The notes under the pieces are model-generated. The model had not been told where the DNA came from and did no database searches. It was given only the letters and a program-made list of their open reading frames with translations. A DNA stretch of 6,958 bases, from NCBI GenBank assembly GCA_902826945.1, contig CADEGS010000091.1, positions 6,615-13,572 of the forward strand, read 5' to 3'. Below are positions 5,106 through 6,958 of the stretch, in pieces (the first letter of the stretch is position 1; each line of letters opens with the position of its first letter). The position numbers and the translations under genes are program-made. This DNA comes from an uncultured bacterium (GTDB lineage Bacteria > Planctomycetota > UBA1135 > GCA-002686595).

Positions 5106-6359
5106 GTGGCTGAGGCGCACGCCGCGATCGAGGCGGTCTGGCGGATCGAGTCGGCGAGGGTCGTCGCCGCCCTGACCCGCAAGAGCGGCGACGTCGGAAG
5201 GGCGGAGGAGCTCGCCCAGGAGGCGCTCCTCGCCGCGCTCGAGCAGTGGCCGGTCTCGGGAGTGCCGGAGAACCCCGCCGGATGGCTCGTGCGCGTGGGG
5301 ATGAGGCGCGGGATCGACGAGCGCCGGCGCGCCGGCCGCCTCTCGGAGCGCGAGGAGGAGCTCGCGCGCGAGCTCGCGTCCCGGCAGGACCAGGACGCCG
5401 CGACGCTCGACGAGCGGCTCGACGACCCCGTCGGCGACGACCTCCTCGGCCTGATCTTTCTCACCTGCCATCCCGTGCTCGCCACCGAGTCGCGGGTGGC
5501 GCTCACGCTGCGGCTCCTGGGCGGCCTCGCCACGCCCGAGATCGCGCGCGCCTTCCTCGTCCCCGAGCCCACCGTGGCGCAGCGCATCGTGCGCGCCAAA
5601 CGCACGCTGGCGGAGGCGCGCGTCCCCTTCGAGGTGCCGCGCGGCGGCGAGCTCGAGGAGCGGCTGCCGTCGGTGCTCGAGGTCGTGTACCTGATCTTCA
5701 ACGAGGGCTACGCCGCCACCGCGGGGGAGGAGCTCACGCGACCTGCGCTGTGCGAGGAGGCGCTGCGCCTGGGTCGCGTGCTCGCGGGGCTGATGCCCGC
5801 GGAGCCCGAGGTGCACGGCCTGGTGGCGCTGATGGAGCTGCAGGCGTCGCGCCTCCGGGCGCGGATCGGCCCCACCGGCGACCCGGTGCTCTTGCTCGAC
5901 CAGGACCGCTCCCGCTGGGACCTGCTCCTCGTCCGGCGCGGGCTGACGGCGCTCGGGCAGGCGCTGCGCTCCGGCGGCCCGCTGGGTCCCTACACCCTGC
6001 AGGCGGCGATCGCCTCGTGCCATGCGCGCGCGCGCACGCCCGAGGAGACGGACTGGCCGAAGATCGTCGCACTCTACGACGCGCTCGCCGCGCTGGCGCC
6101 GAGCCCCGTGGTCGAGCTGAACCGGGCGGTGGCGATCGGCATGGCGTTCGGCCCGGCCGCGGGGCTCGAGGCGGTCGATCTCCTGCGCGAGGAGAAGGCG
6201 CTCGCCGCGTACCACCTCCTGCCCGCGGTGCGCGGCGACCTGCTCGCCCGGCTCGGCCGGAGCGCCGAGGCGCGCCTCGAATTCGAGCGTGCGGCGTCGC
6301 TGACGGAGAACCAGCGCGAGCGCGCGCTGCTCCTGGCGCGAGCCGCGGGGCTTTCGTGA
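5106..6359 (+). CDS. ECF42-type RNA polymerase sigma factor with C-terminal extension (DUF6596/TPR-like)
   Basis: This 417-residue sigma factor is much longer than ordinary ECF proteins of about 190 residues and matches the ECF42 group. Sigma region 2 lies at about 10-77 (VWRIESARVVAAL, then AEELAQEALLAALEQWP at 33-49 and NPAGWLVRVGMRRGIDERRR at 56-75). Sigma region 4 is at about 112-168, with LTCHP (119-123), LRLLGGLATPEIARAFLVPE (135-154) and the recognition helix TVAQRIVRAKRTL. The extension starts with LEVVYLIFNEGYAA (191-204), the DUF6596 signature, and includes HGLVALMELQASR, LLLDQDRSRWD (262-272), LGPYTLQAAIASCHA (293-307) and VVELNRAVAIGMAFGP (335-350), ending in TPR-like helices (to 415). 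In this group the extension is thought to replace an anti-sigma factor in activity control. The GTG start matches where relatives begin; the upstream ATG at 5039 is out of frame. It follows the DGPF gene by 73 bases with a hairpin between and no good ribosome site. The stimulus is unknown. Confidence 0.94.
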   Translation: MAEAHAAIEAVWRIESARVVAALTRKSGDVGRAEELAQEALLAALEQWPVSGVPENPAGWLVRVGMRRGIDERRRAGRLSEREEELARELASRQDQDAATLDERLDDPVGDDLLGLIFLTCHPVLATESRVALTLRLLGGLATPEIARAFLVPEPTVAQRIVRAKRTLAEARVPFEVPRGGELEERLPSVLEVVYLIFNEGYAATAGEELTRPALCEEALRLGRVLAGLMPAEPEVHGLVALMELQASRLRARIGPTGDPVLLLDQDRSRWDLLLVRRGLTALGQALRSGGPLGPYTLQAAIASCHARARTPEETDWPKIVALYDALAALAPSPVVELNRAVAIGMAFGPAAGLEAVDLLREEKALAAYHLLPAVRGDLLARLGRSAEARLEFERAASLTENQRERALLLARAAGLS

Positions 6360-6463
6360 TGGTCGGGTCGGGGCTCGCCGGAAAGCCGACGACCGCGGCT
6401 GGGCCTTCCCGACGCGCGACCGCGGCGGCCGGGTGACGCGCGCTCGGGGACCGGGCGGCCCCT
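6360..6463. other. Convergent spacer between sigma factor and metallophosphoesterase
   Basis: This 104-base gap separates two convergent stop codons. It holds several weak stems, for example GTCGG (6367-6371) with CCGAC (6386-6390), and GGGG (6446-6449) with CCCC (6459-6462), but no T-tract for either direction. A 10-base direct repeat CGACCGCGGC occurs at 6390-6399 and 6417-6426. No gene or clear terminator is seen. Confidence 0.4.
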
Positions 6464-6958
6464 CTATCCGGCGGCGAGCCGCATCTCGCTCCCGTCCCAG
6501 TCCACGACCACCGGCGGGTTCTCCGGACGGTAGCGCAGATCGCACTGGCAGGCGTTCACGAACAGGGTCGCGCCCCGGCGCTCCGCTCCGTACGCCTCGT
6601 GGATGTGCCCGAACAGGTGCAGCCGCGGTCGGATGCGCCCGAGCGCGCGCTCGAGCTCCTCGCACCCGACGCGCTCGCCCTGGGCCGTCCTGTCGAGGAT
6701 CCCGTGCGGCGGGCCGTGGGTGACGAGCACGTCGAGCGCGTCGGGGACGAGCGCCCAGCGCTCGGCCAGCGCGATCCCGCGCGGCAGGTTGAAGGCCCAG
6801 TCGTGGAACCACGGCTGCCACGGCGAGCCCCAGACGCGCAGCCCGCCGACGCTCGCGCCGGCATCCTGGAGGTAGACCACCTCGCCGAGCAGAGCCCGCG
6901 CCCGCTCCGGCTCGCGCTGGAACAGGAAGTCGTGGTTCCCGGCCACGACGACCTTGTG
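6464..6958 (-). CDS. MPPED-like calcineurin-type metallophosphoesterase, C-terminal part
   Basis: The frame is open to the window edge, so the N-terminus (with the D-x-H and G-D metal motifs) is missing; 164 residues remain. Numbered from the edge, the GNHD motif is at 7-10, THGPPHG at 80-86 and GHIH at 117-120, three of the conserved metal-binding and catalytic blocks of calcineurin-like phosphoesterases. The stretch GSPWQPWFHDWAFNLPRG (44-61), ERVGCEEL and a GHIHEAYG block followed by FVNA and NPPVVVDW closely follow animal MPPED1/MPPED2 (class III phosphodiesterase) and their bacterial relatives. A GTG codon at 6946 could be mistaken for a start, but the residues before GNHD (HKVVV) fit the family strand, so the gene continues outside. 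It would be a cytoplasmic metal-dependent phosphodiesterase or phosphatase; the substrate is unknown. It converges on the sigma gene and shows no functional link. Confidence 0.9.
   Translation of the reverse strand, partial: HKVVVAGNHDFLFQREPERARALLGEVVYLQDAGASVGGLRVWGSPWQPWFHDWAFNLPRGIALAERWALVPDALDVLVTHGPPHGILDRTAQGERVGCEELERALGRIRPRLHLFGHIHEAYGAERRGATLFVNACQCDLRYRPENPPVVVDWDGSEMRLAAG

Noticed and set aside
6390..6426. A 10-base direct repeat CGACCGCGGC (6390-6399, 6417-6426) as a possible attachment or regulatory site.
   Set aside because: It is short, fully GC-rich apart from one base and in a convergent spacer, so chance is the simplest explanation.
4992..6821. A 609-codon minus-strand frame opposite the ECF42 sigma gene and overlapping the metallophosphoesterase.
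   Set aside because: It has no family resemblance and arginine-rich composition, and is fully explained as antisense of two clear genes.

Overview
The window is strikingly GC-rich, with codons ending overwhelmingly in G or C and many antisense open frames that are only by-products of that composition. The gene content is bacterial. A PF07638-type ECF sigma factor paired with a membrane-tethered Ser/Thr kinase is typical of environmental lineages with many such pairs (Planctomycetota, Acidobacteriota, Myxococcota). I cannot fix the phylum from sequence alone.

Left region (1-2982): an ECF sigma factor gene (23-586, minus) and a serine/threonine protein kinase gene (676-2670, plus) diverge from an 89-base region packed with small palindromes. 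The kinase has a cytoplasmic catalytic domain, one predicted membrane helix and a TPR-like C-terminal part. No anti-sigma gene is visible, so kinase control of the sigma factor is the obvious hypothesis. A hairpin-rich spacer of about 310 bases follows, with no gene that I can support.

Middle region (2983-4400): a Fic-family AMP-transferase with a C-terminal winged helix (3076-4185, plus) lies behind an AT-rich 12-bp-arm inverted repeat that looks like its own operator. Converging on it is a decayed C-terminal fragment of a nucleotidyltransferase-like gene (4200-4394, minus). This stretch looks like an acquired accessory (toxin-antitoxin or defence type) locus, partly eroded.

Right region (4400-6359): a DGPF/YCII-domain protein (4601-5032) and an ECF42-type sigma factor with a long C-terminal extension (5106-6359) form a two-gene operon. 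Upstream sits TGTCGA - 17 bases - CGAC, which fits the promoter reported for ECF42 sigma factors, so the operon is probably autoregulated. A strong hairpin separates the two genes just before the sigma start codon.

Far right (6464-6958, minus): the C-terminal part of an MPPED1/MPPED2-like calcineurin-type metallophosphoesterase, cut off by the window end.

The two sigma systems are both atypical because neither has a linked classical anti-sigma factor: one has a kinase neighbour, the other a built-in C-terminal domain. I found no RNA genes, CRISPR arrays or insertion sequences. The least expected items are the Fic operator and leader arrangement and the nucleotidyltransferase remnant. Neither amounts to a demonstrated new system.
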